A stretch of 64,000 bases of DNA from Blakeslea trispora. Taxonomy: Eukaryota; Mucoromycota; Mucoromycetes; Mucorales; Choanephoraceae. The DNA lies in contig JAIWNE010000138.1 of the NCBI GenBank assembly GCA_025331445.1, forward strand, positions 1-64,000, given 5' to 3'. This document shows positions 47,701 through 59,688 of the stretch, in pieces (the stretch's first letter is position 1; each line of letters opens with the position of its first letter). The notes beneath the pieces are model-generated. The model did not search any database. It was not told the DNA's origin and saw nothing but the letters and a program-made list of their open reading frames with translations. The translations under genes were made by a program, and so were the position numbers.

Positions 47701-49430
47701 GGCTCAAGAACTATTTGATTGACTGTCTGCATTCTATGACAAATAGCCGCAATCACACTAAAGCCTTCAAGAAAGTGTTGAATATTGTTTTTTCACAATA
47801 TCGATCTCAGTGGAAAGCCATGGATGCTTCTGACCTTTATGAAGGTCTTGCCATTGTACTTGAAAAAGGACAGAGTAAGACTGTCAACATGCATGATATT
47901 GCTGGCTTTATCAATGAAAAATTTATACCATTTGGCCTTAATATTGTGACGACAACTCGCGCTAACTGGGAGACTAGTATGGGCAAGTACGAAAGGTTCT
48001 GTAATGCCCTAGTGCGACTTATTGTTGCCATTCTAGAGAACTCTACGCAAGATGTTCTAGGCGAAATTGAGGCACAAGTTCCTACACCTAGTTTGCTATC
48101 CTATATTATTGTACCCATCTGTCTTCAATATAACTTACAGTGGGACTATACCAACATGCCTATGTCCAGTAAGTTCAGGCCTGACCCAACGAGCAACTGG
48201 ATGAGACTCCTCTATCTTGTATCTCGTGCTTGTAGCCAGGCATTTTTGCAGAAGGGCAAGTCATCTATCTTTTTGTTTTCTCAGCTGGCCTCAACACATC
48301 AAGATACAGATGGTGACTTTTCGGATGCCAGGGACCGTAAACAGACACCTCAGTCGGTTGCTTTGCTATTTTCACTAAGTTTTGTGGCTATGAAGATTAT
48401 CTTGGTGCGCGGCAGTAGCTCTTTTAACAAGCTAAAAGGTTCTTGGATTCAAGTTGCCTATTACATCAAAAGCGCACTCATCTTTGGACAAACCCTTCGA
48501 TCTTCAAAGGCAAAATCTGATTTGCTTTCTTCGATACACGGCAACATGACAGGTATGTCTGCAACGCCTGGACTATCTCCACTTCCACCATCTTTATCGC
48601 CTGGACAGGCATCTCCTTCGCCATTTGATATGCGCCATTCCTCTGCGTCATTCTCATTCACAGCTCCACTTGATGTGGGAACTATCTATGATTTTACGAC
48701 TTGGCGATTTTTAGAGTTTGTCACTCTCTATCGCTGTCCCTTATTGGTTCTATTGAAAGACTTTATTCATGAGAGATTGCTAAACATGGGAAGCAACAGT
48801 AGTCATAACAGATCCTCACTCTATGCTCCACCTAGTCCTCGAGTTAGCATTCATTTTGGAAGTGGATCCCCTCAGCGACCTGGGACTACAAGATGGAAAA
48901 GTTGGGGAGGAGACTCGACTTCTCCTACAACACACACTCGACAGAATTCAGCCAGTGGAAATGTGCCTCAGCTAAATGTTCAGACAGCGGATACTAAATC
49001 ATCTGGACTTGGCCTTCATATTCCCAATCAATCTCTTAGCATCAACACATCCAGCACTGTTTCTTCTGCTCACCTTGCTGATCCTACAGATTATTGTCCA
49101 TCACCTACTAAATCTGCCCATCCTAATCCACCTTCGTCACCAATGCTAAACGGAAACAATGCTTTGTTTGGAAACAACCAACAAGAATCTACTGTATTAC
49201 ATGTGTTACATGCAGAAACAATTACCTCTGTTGTCAATGTTCAGATTGCTATGGGATTTAAGCCTGCTTTACCATGGATGGCTACTCAGCGTCAACAGTT
49301 AAAGCCATGGAATAGTAGAGAAGCAGTGAAGCGATTGGCCGGCGAATGGCAGTTATTGATACAGTTTTATTTAGAAGCAGATAGTTCGGTCAACAAGTCT
49401 CATCCAACAAATGCAAACAATTCTCACTAA
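41774..49430 (+). CDS. 2465-residue helical protein, possibly UNC80-like
   Basis: Five exons, 41774-42476, 42557-42627, 42694-42756, 42816-45166 and 45221-49430, join in frame. The N-terminus is disordered and contains a Ser run. From about residue 200 the protein is almost entirely helical with HEAT-like character, for example GFAHVLFNSLAGFLKWIVRE and ARIWLRFIDNLLNGLNRNY. No membrane segment or catalytic motif stands out. Near residues 2175-2380 there is a Ser/Pro/Asn-rich loop (SSHNRSSLYAPPSPRVS), and the last 70 residues are compact again. Its size, helical make-up and lack of enzymatic motifs are compatible with UNC80, a large scaffold of the NALCN channel complex. Fungi have the related Cch1 channel. 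I could not confirm the family by alignment; another HEAT-type scaffold is equally possible. Confidence 0.85.
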
Positions 49431-49543
49431 GTAAAAATAAAATTTTGCTACTGAGTTTAAATATAGGCAAATTTTTGATCAAAGCCCGATCTCTTTAGAT
49501 GTTTTTTTTTCTTTACTCTTTTCTTTTCATTTAATTTTAACCA

Positions 49544-52500
49544 ATGGACCATTTTGAAGGAGCGTCCCAAGACGACTTTACGTTCCTAGAGTATTCGGCA
49601 GACACTCAGTCTTCACAGTATGAATATGGAGATTTTACACAAACACCACAGGATAACACAGACCTCTCTCTCTCCTCACTTCACCTGAACGACACGCCAA
49701 ACAAGAAGTTAGAGTCAGAACAGACTGACAACACAACAGCTACTGCTTCTAGTTCGTTTGTCAACGACTTTCAGTTTGAGGATACAGACGACTTTGGCGA
49801 GTTAATTGTTCGTTCAGAAGAAAAGGACTTACCTGCTCATGCTTGTAAATACTGCGGTATTCATTCACCTGCTTCTGTTGTCAAGTGTGTGACTTGTGAT
49901 AGATGGTTTTGTAATTCTAGAGGCAATACCTCTGGCTCACATATCGTTAATCACCTTGTACGCGCCAAGCACAAAGAAGTTTGTCTTCATCCTGAGTCAC
50001 CTTTAGGGGATACTGTATTGGAATGTTACAACTGTGGTTGTCGCAATGTCTTTCTACTGGGCTTTATCCCAGCCAAAAGTGATACAGTGGTCGTACTGAT
50101 TTGCAGGTAATACATCAGCTAAAGAATTCTGAGCGAGAAAAAAAAAAGAGAGTAAATGATTGATGTAATGTATTCTACAGACAACCTTGTGCTGCCGTAC
50201 CTTCTTCCAAAGATATGACTTGGGATACTACACAATGGATGCCATTGATTGATGATCGCTGCTTTTTGACTTGGTTAGTCAAGATTCCTACTGATCAAGA
50301 GCAACTTCGTGCACGTCAAATCTCATCTGCACAGATCAATAAATTAGAGGAATTATGGAAAGAAAATGGTGAGGCTACTTTGGAAGATTTGGAGAAGCCA
50401 GGTATAGATGATGAGCCCCATCCTGTCTTATTAAGGTGAGAGTCAAAAAAAAGGGGGGATGAATGGTTGAGTGCAATACTTAATGTTATCTCAAAAAAAA
50501 GATATGAGGATGCCTATCAATATCAAAATATCTTTGGTCCACTTGTCATGATGGAAGCAGATTATGACAAGAAGTTGAAGGAATCTCAGGTCAGGTCATT
50601 GTTCAATAGGGAAAGGCAAAAGTGCTTGGACTAACATTGCAAATAGACTTGTGATGATATTGTCGTAAGATGGGATGTTGGTCTTAATCAAAAGAACATT
50701 GCTTGGTTTTATTTTCCAAAGCTGGAAATGGGTGAAATCAAACTGGCTGTGGGTGATGAACTTTGCTTGAGATATCGTGGTGAATTACACGAACCATGGA
50801 GTGCAACAGGTCATGTGATTAAGATTCCTAACAACGTCAGTGATGAGATTGCCTTGGAATTGACTCGTACCAACAAAGCCCCTAGTGATTGTACCCACAA
50901 CTTTTCAGTTGATTTTGTTTGGAAGTCAACTTCATTCGATCGTATGCAATCTGCTATGAAAACATTTGCTGTAGACGAAACCAGTGTCAGTGGATATATC
51001 TACCATCGTCTTCTAGGACATGACGTGGAGCCTCAAGTATTAAAGACACAGATGCCAAAGAGGTAACAAGACATAAACAAGCAAATGGCAGTTATCTTAA
51101 CTTTAGTGTGTTTTAGATTCTCTGCACCCAATCTTCCTGAACTCAATCATTCTCAAGTGTATGCTGTCAAATCAGTACTCCAAAAGCCATTGAGTTTAAT
51201 TCAAGGTCCTCCAGGTACAGGTAAAACAGTAACATCAGCCTCTATCGTTTATCATTTGGCAAAAATGAACCCAGGCCAAGTCTTGGTGTGTGCTCCCTCC
51301 AACGTTGCTGTTGACCAGTTGGCTGAAAAGATCCATCAAACTGGTCTTAAGGTTGTTCGTATAACAGCCAAATCAAGAGAAGAACTAGATTCCCCCGTCT
51401 CTTTCTTGACACTCCATGAACAAGTGCAGAATAACGATACAAAAGTAGAGCTTCAAAAGCTAATTCATCTGAAGCGTGATCAAGGTGAACTGAGTGCTGC
51501 TGACGAGAAAAAGTACAAATCTTTAAAGCGTGCATGTGAAAAGGAGATTTTGCAGAACGCAGATGTGATTTGTTGTACAAGTGTCGGTGCGGGTGATCCT
51601 CGTGTAGCCAAGTTAAGATTCCGTACAGTCTTGATTGATGAAGCTACACAAGCTTCCGAGCCTGAATGTATGATTCCTCTTGTGTTGGGATGTAAGCAAG
51701 CTGTACTTGTAGGTGATCACCAACAATTGGGTCCTGTCATCATGAACAAGAAGGCTGCTCGTGCTGGTCTTTGCCAATCCCTTTTTGAAAGACTAGTCAT
51801 TCTCGGTATTCGTCCTATCCGTCTTCAAGTCCAATATCGTATGCATCCTTGTCTTTCAGAATTTCCAAGCAACATGTTTTATGAAGGTACTCTTCAGAAC
51901 GGTATCACTACTCAAGAACGTATTCGAAAGAATGTCGATTTTCCCTGGCCTGTTCCTGAAACCCCCATGATGTTCTATGTTAATTTGGGTAATGAGGAGA
52001 TTTCAACATCAGGTACTTCTTATCTGAACCGAACTGAAGCTTCCAACTGTGAAAAGATTGTGACCAGATTCATGAAGTCTGGTATTTTGCCTTCTCAAAT
52101 TGGTGTAGTGACACCCTACGAAGGTCAGCGTTCTTACATTGTTCAATACATGCAATTCAATGGTTCTTTGCGTAAGGATCTCTACAAGGAAATAGAAGTG
52201 GCAAGTGTAGACGCCTTCCAAGGCCGTGAAAAGGACTATATTATTCTTAGCTGTGTTCGATCCAATGAGCATCAAGGCATTGGTTTCCTGAGCGATCCTA
52301 GACGTCTGAATGTAGCTTTGACACGTGCTAAATACGGTGTTGTTATCTTGGGTAACCCTAAAATCTTAAGTAGACATCCTTTATGGCACCACCTGTTGGT
52401 TCACTACAAAGAAAAGGGTTGTCTTGTAGATGGTGCATTAAACAATTTGCGTGTATCTATGATCCAATTCAACCGACCTAGAAAAGCTTATCGCAAGGAT

Positions 52501-53175
52501 GATAAGTTCCGCCAAGGATTAGCTCATCAAGTGGATGCCAGAGAAGCATTTGCTAGACCACCCTTGGCTGCAGACAACAGACGTGGCATGAATGGCAGCA
52601 ATGGAATGAATTCGATGATACCTGGTGGTAGTGATGGAAAGGGATATGGTCAAGACTTTATGCAAACACATGATCCTGTAGGTTATATCCCTTCAGAAAT
52701 GGGTTCCTTGCCCAACTCTCAATTTAGTATTCCATTTATTCCTTCAGCAAGTGGTCCTTTTACTCAAGATTTGTCTCAATCGAGTGTTTTTAACCGAAAG
52801 AATATGCGTCAAGCAGGCGAAGACATGTCTGATTCTCAGTTTGCTTATTCACAACAAACATCCACACAACAGAGTCAACGGTATATACCTGGCTCCTCCA
52901 CATTTGCCAATCATGCTATGGGATGGCAACATATGGGTAACCATGCAAGCAGTAGTTCTCAAAACTTATATAGCAGTCAGACCTCTATCGGTTTGGCATT
53001 GTCACAGAGTGACCGGTTGCGCATGATGAGTGAAATGGCTAGTCAGAACCCTAGCATGAGCCAAGATAGCATACAGTATCCTTATGAAGATTACAAAACT
53101 CAAGATGTGTCCTCCATGATGAGTCAAGATTTTGATATTCGTAGCCAAGCAAGTCAATCATTCACACAATTTTAA
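49544..53175 (+). CDS. UPF1: UPF1 (NAM7/RENT1) nonsense-mediated decay RNA helicase
   Basis: Five exons, 49544-50106, 50181-50435, 50502-50589, 50647-51062 and 51117-53175, give 1126 residues. The CH domain starts near residue 100 with [23 protein letters not shown] and the [14 protein letters not shown] stretch. Next come the 1B domain and the superfamily-1 helicase core: Walker A GPPGTGKT at residue 471, [46 protein letters not shown] and [11 protein letters not shown]. The C-terminal tail (about 220 residues) is disordered and rich in SQ and TQ pairs. UPF1 couples translation termination at premature stops to mRNA decay through UPF2/UPF3. The tail resembles the animal SMG1-phosphorylated tail more than the short yeast one. 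All five exons restore the family sequence. Confidence 0.96.
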
Positions 53176-53865
53176 AAAACTGTCACAGACAAACATGTTT
53201 CTCTCTTGTAAAGTATTCCCTTTTTTCTCCTGTCGTGTCAGATACGTACGCATTACACACACGCCTTGTCCTTTCTCTTCGCTCATAGATTCTTTCGCCA
53301 GTAACAAGGTGTGTTCACCAAAGCGACAAAAAAAAAGGGATGGGAATGTTTTTGGGCAATTCATTGTTTGAATAAAGTTTAGCTCTTGTTTGTTTTTGTT
53401 AACCTAGAAAACTTTACTTCTATATGTGGAAGCTGATAGAAAAGCTATTTTTGTATTAGTGTAACTTTATTGACAAAGCTTTAATTACCCTTAGAGAAAC
53501 AAGAAAAAATCGGATGGTTTTTGGGTATTCGTTAACTGAAAGTTGATTTCTATGTCTACTTGTGGAGCAAAACCAAACAAAACACAGAACTCTCTGCTAA
53601 AGCCTTGTTGCTATCCTTACAGCAGGCAAAAGTTCAAACCCAAAGCGTAGTGTATTTGACTGAATTTAGCTTTCTTGCAAGATCTAGCTTCGCACAAAGA
53701 GTCTAAAAAAGAAACAAATAATGAAGCTGGTTTTGTACAACTTTTTGGTTACACTCAAGAACAATGAAATTGCTTGAAGGTGAAGAGAACAAGATATATA
53801 AATCAAAGCAATCTTTCATATTCGTTGTACTGTATCTTTTTCTCTTTTGTTCATTAGTTAAGAAA
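53176..53865. promoter_or_regulatory. Intergenic region with TATA box for the carotenoid oxygenase
   Basis: No gene is seen. TATATAAA at 53795-53802 is followed by pyrimidine-rich sequence and the ATG at 53866. An ATG at 53764 lies upstream of this TATA box, which argues that it is not the translation start. Confidence 0.55.
53795..53802 (+). promoter_or_regulatory. TATA box of the carotenoid oxygenase gene
   Basis: TATATAAA lies 64-71 bases before the ATG at 53866. Its position between the two possible ATGs (53764 and 53866) decides the start codon in favour of the second. Confidence 0.5.
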
Positions 53866-55878
53866 ATGCTTACACCCGCTTGTGAAAACCCAAATGCCAA
53901 GGTTGGCGAAGCAGCACCATCGCCTGTTGGTTTCAAGAATATACCTGCTACTGAATCTCCTAAAACTATCATGCTAGATGGTTATATCCCTGAATGGATT
54001 GAAGGTGTTATGTATCGATCAGGTATGTTCGTCGACAATTGAGGTTGATTCATGTTGCCTTATTGGATGTTAACGGACATCTTTCAACTAAAGGATCTGG
54101 TCGCTATAATGTGCTTCTTGATAACGGAGATACATTTCATATTGGTCATCCTTTCGATGGACTTGCCATGCTTCATCGGTTCGAGATAGATGGCAAAACT
54201 CAGACAATCAAGTACAATTCTCGACATACTTCTCATGGTGTTGAAAGACGCATTGGTGAACGTGATCCTACTTTGCTAACATTTGGACCTGATCCTTGCA
54301 AGACAATTTTTGGTAGAATGCAAACAGTGTATCACCATATCTCCAAGTTCGGAACAAACGCTGCTTTGCAAGAACATGATCCCGAGTTCGACATGGTCAA
54401 TGTCACTGTCACACCTAACTTTCCTTTAGGCGAAGCTTTGGAAAAGGAAACAGGTGTCAAGCGTGGAGAAGCTGTTGTAGTTAAAAGAGATGCTGACACT
54501 TTGCAGTTGGTAGATTCAGAATCACTAAGTAAGTTGACCATAGACAATCTACGGAAGCGTCGTTCAGCTAACACTTTCATCTATAGAACCTCTCAAGATG
54601 TTTACATATAATCATGTCAGCAAAAAACTTCAAGGACAATTATGTGCATCTCATCACCAGTACGATGAAGAAACTGACGAATATGTCAACTTCATGGTCA
54701 AGTTGGGACCTTTTCCTACCTTTCAAACTTTCACTCTTGGTCCTTATTTGCCTCATCCTGAACAAAAAGAACAAGTCCCTGCACCTGAAGCAAGACTTCA
54801 TCAGCCTATTTGGCGACATTTGGGAGCTTGGAAAACCATGGAAGCTCTGAAGCCCTCTTATATCCATTCATTCAGTATGACCAAGAACTATATTGTTATC
54901 CCAAACTTTCCTTATTACTATTCTTTTGGAGGCCTTTCTGCCATCTATTATTCTTCTGCCTACCAGACCTTCTATTGGGATGAGACAAGACACACTCTGT
55001 TTCATGTTATTGATAGGCACACCGGACATCATGTGGCCACTTATGAAGCAGATCCATGTTTTTCATTCCATACGGCTAATGCTTGGGACGAAGAAGTTGA
55101 ACTTCCTGGTGGCGGCAAGGAACGAGTCATCTTTATGGACTATTGTATGTATGAGAATACCGATATTGTCGATGCTAGTTTTGAATTAGGCAAGACACCA
55201 ACAGGAAAGCTCGACCTAGATAAAGTCCAGCCTGCTCGTTTTCGTTTCGATAAGTTAACTGATCACAAGACTGAACATCAGATTGCACCTTCCCAGTTAC
55301 GACGATACCGTCTTGGCCGCGTACCTGTTGCTAAACCTGACGCCGACAAATGGAGCCCTTCTTGGTCCGATAGCTTTAATTTCGGCAAATGGACTCAATT
55401 CAACAAACGCCGTGTTGCTTCTTACACAGTTATTGGTCATGACATTGAAATGCCCCGTTTCAATCCTCGCTACAATCTCAAGCCTTATCGTTACTGTTGG
55501 GGTGTGTGTGAATCTCAGCATGCTCCATCCTATGCCTCTGGTGCCGTTGTCAATGGTTTGATCAAGCTGGATTTGAATCACCCTTACTTGGGACCAAACA
55601 CGAGTGAAGAAAGTTCAGCCAAGATCTGGGATCAACCTGGCTGCTCTTGTGCGGAACCCATTTTCATTCCTAATCCTGATGCTCTTGAAGAAGATGATGG
55701 TGTAGTTATGTCTATTGTTAATGCTGTACTTGAAGATGGTAGCGAGTCTTGCTTTTTACTTATTTTGGATGCAGCTACGATGAAAGAGCTAGCCAGAGCT
55801 ACTTTGGGTAACTTCAATGCAGTCACCTTACATGGTAGTTTTGTAGACAAGCATGGAAGAGGCATAGCTGTTAATTGA
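53866..55878 (+). CDS. Carotenoid cleavage oxygenase (trisporoid-pathway type)
   Basis: Three exons (53866-54022, 54094-54528, 54587-55878) give 627 residues. The start at 53866 (MLTPACENPNAK) is preferred because a TATA box lies 64-71 bases before it. The RPE65/carotenoid-oxygenase beta-propeller is visible: DGYIPEWIEGVMYRSG, a DTFHIGHPFDGLAMLHRFEI block, YIHSFSMTKNYIVIPNFP, DPCFSFHTANAWDE and the C-terminal TLHGSFVD. The His residues in the last three fit iron ligands of the family. In Mucorales, CarS/Tsp3 and AcaA/Tsp4 cleave beta-carotene and its apocarotenal to feed trisporic acid, the mating signal. Which of the two this is cannot be told from sequence alone. The 3' end faces CCE1 across a 19-base gap. 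Confidence 0.9.
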
Positions 55879-55886
55879 TATGAATT

Positions 55887-55902
55887 AAATAAATTGTTTA
55901 TT
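55887..55902. terminator. Overlapping poly(A) signals of two convergent genes
   Basis: AATAAA on the plus strand (55888-55893) and AATAAA on the minus strand (55902-55897) sit within 15 bases, in the 19-base gap between the stop codons of the carotenoid oxygenase and CCE1. Transcripts almost certainly overlap tail to tail. Confidence 0.5.
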
Positions 55903-56701
55903 GTTTTTCCAAGTATAATGAGCATGTATCCTTTAAATACTTTTCCCAATGAAACCAAGCTACAGCCTGCATAAGACAATCACTCATGTCATCTTGCTTC
56001 TTTTCTAGTTCATACATGGTTTTGAGCGATTCACTGCACTTGACTACTGTGTTTGTATCCAACCATTTCTGTACAAGTGAACTGCCTGCTCGCTTCTTTT
56101 GATAATGTGTCCGTTTAGATTCGTCAGGCTTTTCTAGTTCGGCCTGCCAAAAACGATCAACACGATGTCGCAAGATGGGCAGCATCTCAATCTCCTCAGC
56201 TCGATTGAGTTGATCAACTGCTTGATACAGGCCCGTCCATAGAATAGCTTCTACACAATTAACTCGTAAGGTGTGCTCAAGTACAGAATGTCCACCAGCT
56301 GTACGTGCTCTTTGTTGTTCTATCAACACTTTGTCTGTTGTCTTTAAAGAACTCAAAATATGTACTTGAATAAATGTTTGAACGATCGGTGCAATGACGG
56401 ATGGATGAAAAGAAGGTAGATCAAGATCGACTCGAGCCCAGTTGAGGATGTTGGCATCTCGATCTAAATGACAATATGCTAGATTACGATAGCCAAGATC
56501 GAACGAGAGGACTGATCTTGTCTGTTGTGTTTGCGATAACTCGAAGCGGTTTGTAAGGCGATCGATGAGTTCAGGCTTGGTGCCTGTTGTGTTGACACCA
56601 CTTTGGACAGCAATAGATTTGAGCTGTGGTATAGTATGTCTTTTTAAGGAAGCAGCTACTGACTCATAATGAAAACTTCTTCGAAAGACATGCATCAACA
56701 T
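55898..56701 (-). CDS. CCE1: Mitochondrial Holliday-junction resolvase (Cce1/Ydc2 family) with SAP motif
   Basis: A single-exon frame of 267 residues. The N-terminus (HVFRRSFHYESVAASLKR) is basic and suits a mitochondrial targeting peptide. A SAP-type DNA-binding helix pair follows (TIPQLKSIAVQSGV, GTKPELIDRL). The RuvC-fold resolvase domain carries the acidic catalytic set: Asp in LSFDLGYRNLAYC, Glu in VLIEQQRART and the C-terminal DDMSDCLMQAVAW pair. Cce1/Ydc2 enzymes cut four-way junctions in mitochondrial DNA and help its segregation. A start at the second Met (three codons in) is equally possible. The gene is convergent with the carotenoid oxygenase gene. Confidence 0.93.
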   Translation of the reverse strand: MLMHVFRRSFHYESVAASLKRHTIPQLKSIAVQSGVNTTGTKPELIDRLTNRFELSQTQQTRSVLSFDLGYRNLAYCHLDRDANILNWARVDLDLPSFHPSVIAPIVQTFIQVHILSSLKTTDKVLIEQQRARTAGGHSVLEHTLRVNCVEAILWTGLYQAVDQLNRAEEIEMLPILRHRVDRFWQAELEKPDESKRTHYQKKRAGSSLVQKWLDTNTVVKCSESLKTMYELEKKQDDMSDCLMQAVAWFHWEKYLKDTCSLYLEKQ

Positions 56702-57544
56702 CGATTACAAAAGAGGCAGGAAGGCTGTTAGGAAGAGAAAAGAAACCAAAAAAAAAAGCAGGAAGAACTGTTACTGTTAAATTGAGACGTATGGTACTAT
56801 AGAGCTATTCGCTTGTCTTATAAACATTCCAGACATGGCCTTCCAAAGAGCCATTTACTTTAATTTCTAACTGTGTAACATCTCGTAAAAGAATTGAACA
56901 CTGATGCACAATATTAAGTCCCAAGATCACATCTTCCTAGTCGATTTATGAGGATTTTTCTATCATTTTTTTTTCTACTCGTCTTCCTGTATCTGTTTCC
57001 TGCAGAATAGTTTTTCTTTTTGCAAGCATAACAAAGCATGTAATTCTTGTATAAAGGAGATTGTTATTTCAACCTATTTAACACTGAAAGTACAACTCTT
57101 GACTTGACACATTAAAAAAGAAGACAATATGCTGATTACTATAAAAAGGAATTTGACAAATTCTTTTTATTAGTCAATATGAAAGATAGTGAAGATGTGC
57201 GAATGAATGAATGCGTGTACAAAATAAAGATAAGGAGGGTTGAGTGAATGATGGGCATGGGTATGTAAATGACCTTGTTTTTGTAGTTGAAAAAAGGAAC
57301 ATTTTGATATGAAACATGAAAGAAAATAGAAAATCTTTTTTTTTTGGGTTGTGATATTTACAATCCTCCCCGTGCCTATAATAAAAATCAACCGAGTTTT
57401 TTTTTTTGAGAGTTTGAGGGGTTTTTGCAAGTGTTTTTTTTGAAGAGATTTTTTGGCGGTAAACTTTGGTTGGATTCTTTTTTTGGGAGTTTTCAATTTT
57501 CTACTTTTTTTTTAGGCTTATATTGTCAAAAGCTGTTGAGAGGC
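56702..57544. other. Intergenic flank between CCE1 and ECL1
   Basis: It holds the CCE1 promoter and the 3' flank of ECL1, both on the minus strand. The stretch is AT-rich with long T-runs near 57330-57510. No gene or RNA was identified. Confidence 0.5.
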
Positions 57545-57956
57545 TTAAGCAATTGTAGACTTGTGTGAAGAGAACAAGGCGTTAGCTGTAGTAAAGGAGC
57601 TAGCGACCACAGGCTGACAGCGCTTGGATACTACAACACCACGACGACGACGGTACAAAGGAACCCAGGGGTAGGATGCAGAAGGAGCTGCTGGGCGCTT
57701 GGTACGCAAAGAAGCAGTGGGCTTGCTAGGTGGCATAAGCTTCTTTTGTTGTTGTTGTTGTTGCTGGTTGATAGCCAGTTGGTTTGTGATACTCTTCATT
57801 TGATCTTTAAGTTGACAGGATTCAGAGCAGTAGAGGGATGATTCATTCTGATATAAAATACAAAGTTAGATGACAACTTTTATCTCTAAAAAAATTTGCA
57901 CTTACCAAGACATCATCAACACGGTTGTCGCAGATAATACACCAAGAGAGATCCAT
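57545..57956 (-). CDS. Ecl1-family small zinc-binding protein
   Basis: Two exons (57956-57906 and 57847-57545) give 117 residues. The N-terminus has the family signature, MDLSWCIICDNRV followed by LYCSESCQLKD, a short CX2C...CX3C zinc site. Next come a Gln run (NQQQQQQQKK) and a Pro/Ser/Arg-rich tail with YPWVPLYRRRRG. Ecl1/2/3 proteins in S. pombe extend chronological lifespan under starvation and act in zinc and nutrient signalling. The 58-base intron separates the two Cys pairs, and the join is in frame and restores the motif. A TATATAAA box on the minus strand lies at 58100-58093, about 140 bases upstream. Confidence 0.87.
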
Positions 57957-58893
57957 TTTTTAATTTTCTTTAGTTCGATTCAAACGTGCAGTAAGGAAGT
58001 TTAAAAGAGAATTAAGAAAGTAATCAAAGCTGGCGGCCCTTTATGTTTAGAGAAAGAAAAGGAAAGAACTCTAGATAATTCCAGAGAAAATATTTATATA
58101 AAAAATTTTTTTTGTCCTTTCATTTCGCGTAGCCAATCAAAGTAGAAGGGTTTTTGCTAGAAAGTTGTACCGCAGTTTAGACTTGGCTGATCCCCCTTTG
58201 ATGCGTTTCACAAGAAATATCTGATACTGTCAGTATGGTTGATTTATGAGTGTGATGTTGGTTTTAATGAGTTATGAATAAGGCCTTGAGCAGAAGAATG
58301 AATATTTGGTAAACCGTTATCTTCAAGTAAACTTTATACTTAATCTGTGTATCACAAGCAAGTCTTGCAATGCTCTTGGATGGTTCTTTTTTTTATAACA
58401 AACAAGAAAGAAAAAAAAAAAAAGATAAAAACAAATGCTGATAAACAGCAAAGAATACAATAACAGAGGAAGTAACACACAACATGAAAGATAAAAAAAA
58501 AGAGGTATAGCAAAACCAGAAACAAGAAAACGTCAAATCTTAGGCTAGTGTCAATTCTAGTAGATCCTGAAATCATCAAAAAAGACTGCTTGAGCAGCTA
58601 TCAAATGACGCTTGCTTTACATGACAGCTGGTCTGTCTGACAGTAGAAATGCAAATGCCATAGAATTAGAAGAACCTCTAAAGACGATTGAGAAGATAAA
58701 GAGAAGACCATGTTGGATGAGTCCATATGTCTCAGTAGCTTCATACTTCTTTAGGTTTTGCTCGGTCTTGAGAGTTTTTTTCGCTTTTGTTCTGTTAATA
58801 GTAAGATATATAGAGTAGCATTTAACAGTTTTGAGTGTTTTGGCTTGATTTTCATACTGGCATAATATAACAATTATGCTTGATAGAAATTTG
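57957..58893. promoter_or_regulatory. ECL1 promoter and flank
   Basis: A minus-strand TATATAAA (58093-58100) lies about 140 bases before the ECL1 ATG. The rest is AT-rich with A-runs near 58410-58430. No additional gene is supported. Confidence 0.5.
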
Positions 58894-59131
58894 CTATTCT
58901 ACAAGATAACTATCAATGAGCTATAGGAAACAATGACACATTAATCAGAAACTTCAAACAAATCCCCATAAGGCTTACCGTAGCAGAGTGTGCCAGCCTA
59001 AACCGCAGCTCTTCTGAGCTACACTGAGTAAGATCATACTCAGTCTCTGTATCTTCATTTATTTTTAGAAAAAGATCAGCGCTACTGATAAGAGTACATA
59101 CAAAAAAAAACATGAATGCTACAACAAACAT
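58894..59131 (-). CDS. Candidate small gene with signal-like N-terminus
   Basis: Two possible exons (59131-58979 and 58920-58894), joined across a 58-base intron with GTAAGC donor and CCTATAG acceptor, give 59 residues. The first 18 residues (MFVVAFMFFFVCTLISSA) are a strong signal peptide or anchor. The rest (DLFLKINEDTETEYDLTQCS and on) is acidic with one Cys. I recognise no family. The good splice signals and non-repetitive composition are the only support. It could be a small secreted protein or a chance frame. Confidence 0.4.
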
Positions 59132-59688
59132 TACACCTAGCCACTATGTTTCTCTTAGATATTGCTCGCATTCAAAAAGGTGTCTTTTTTTTTTTCATTG
59201 TAAAAAGTGTAAGCTTTATTCAAAGAGATATTAGTTTGTGTATAGCATACATTATGAAATTTAGGAGGAGCTAATTGTTGATTTCTAGAGCGGCATAAAC
59301 TTCTGGTTTTCAACTTGACAGTCAAATATGAGGGCAAACAGAACCTGTCTTCCAAATTGATATCCCTAGAGTCAGTCTCTTGTGCAATGCAACAATGAAA
59401 TTCCCCTGACTTTATACCTTTTGTTGAACATTCAGAAAACCTTAACTGGCGGTTTCGATGTAATTAAACGCATTCATTTGTAAAGCACACTTTTTCTGTA
59501 TATTGGATTTCGATAATCTGAATGTCTGTTTATTGTCTGAGTATTACGGGTATCTGAAGTGCAAATAACTTCAATTAGGTGAACAAGAAATTAGAATAAG
59601 TAAGAGAGAATACACCTTGGTACAATTTTAGCAAATAAGCGTATGTGAAATTAAAGATGTTTGAAAGAATGTTGAAATCATGGCCTAA
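59132..59688. other. Intergenic, no gene seen
   Basis: AT-rich 3' flank of the DHHC gene and upstream region of the small candidate gene. Short frames here are not supported. Confidence 0.5.

Noticed and set aside
53764..53865. Longer N-terminus for the carotenoid oxygenase (34 extra residues with a hydrophobic run)
   Set aside because: The upstream ATG lies before a TATA box at 53795-53802, and the extra residues are a translation of a T/C-rich leader.
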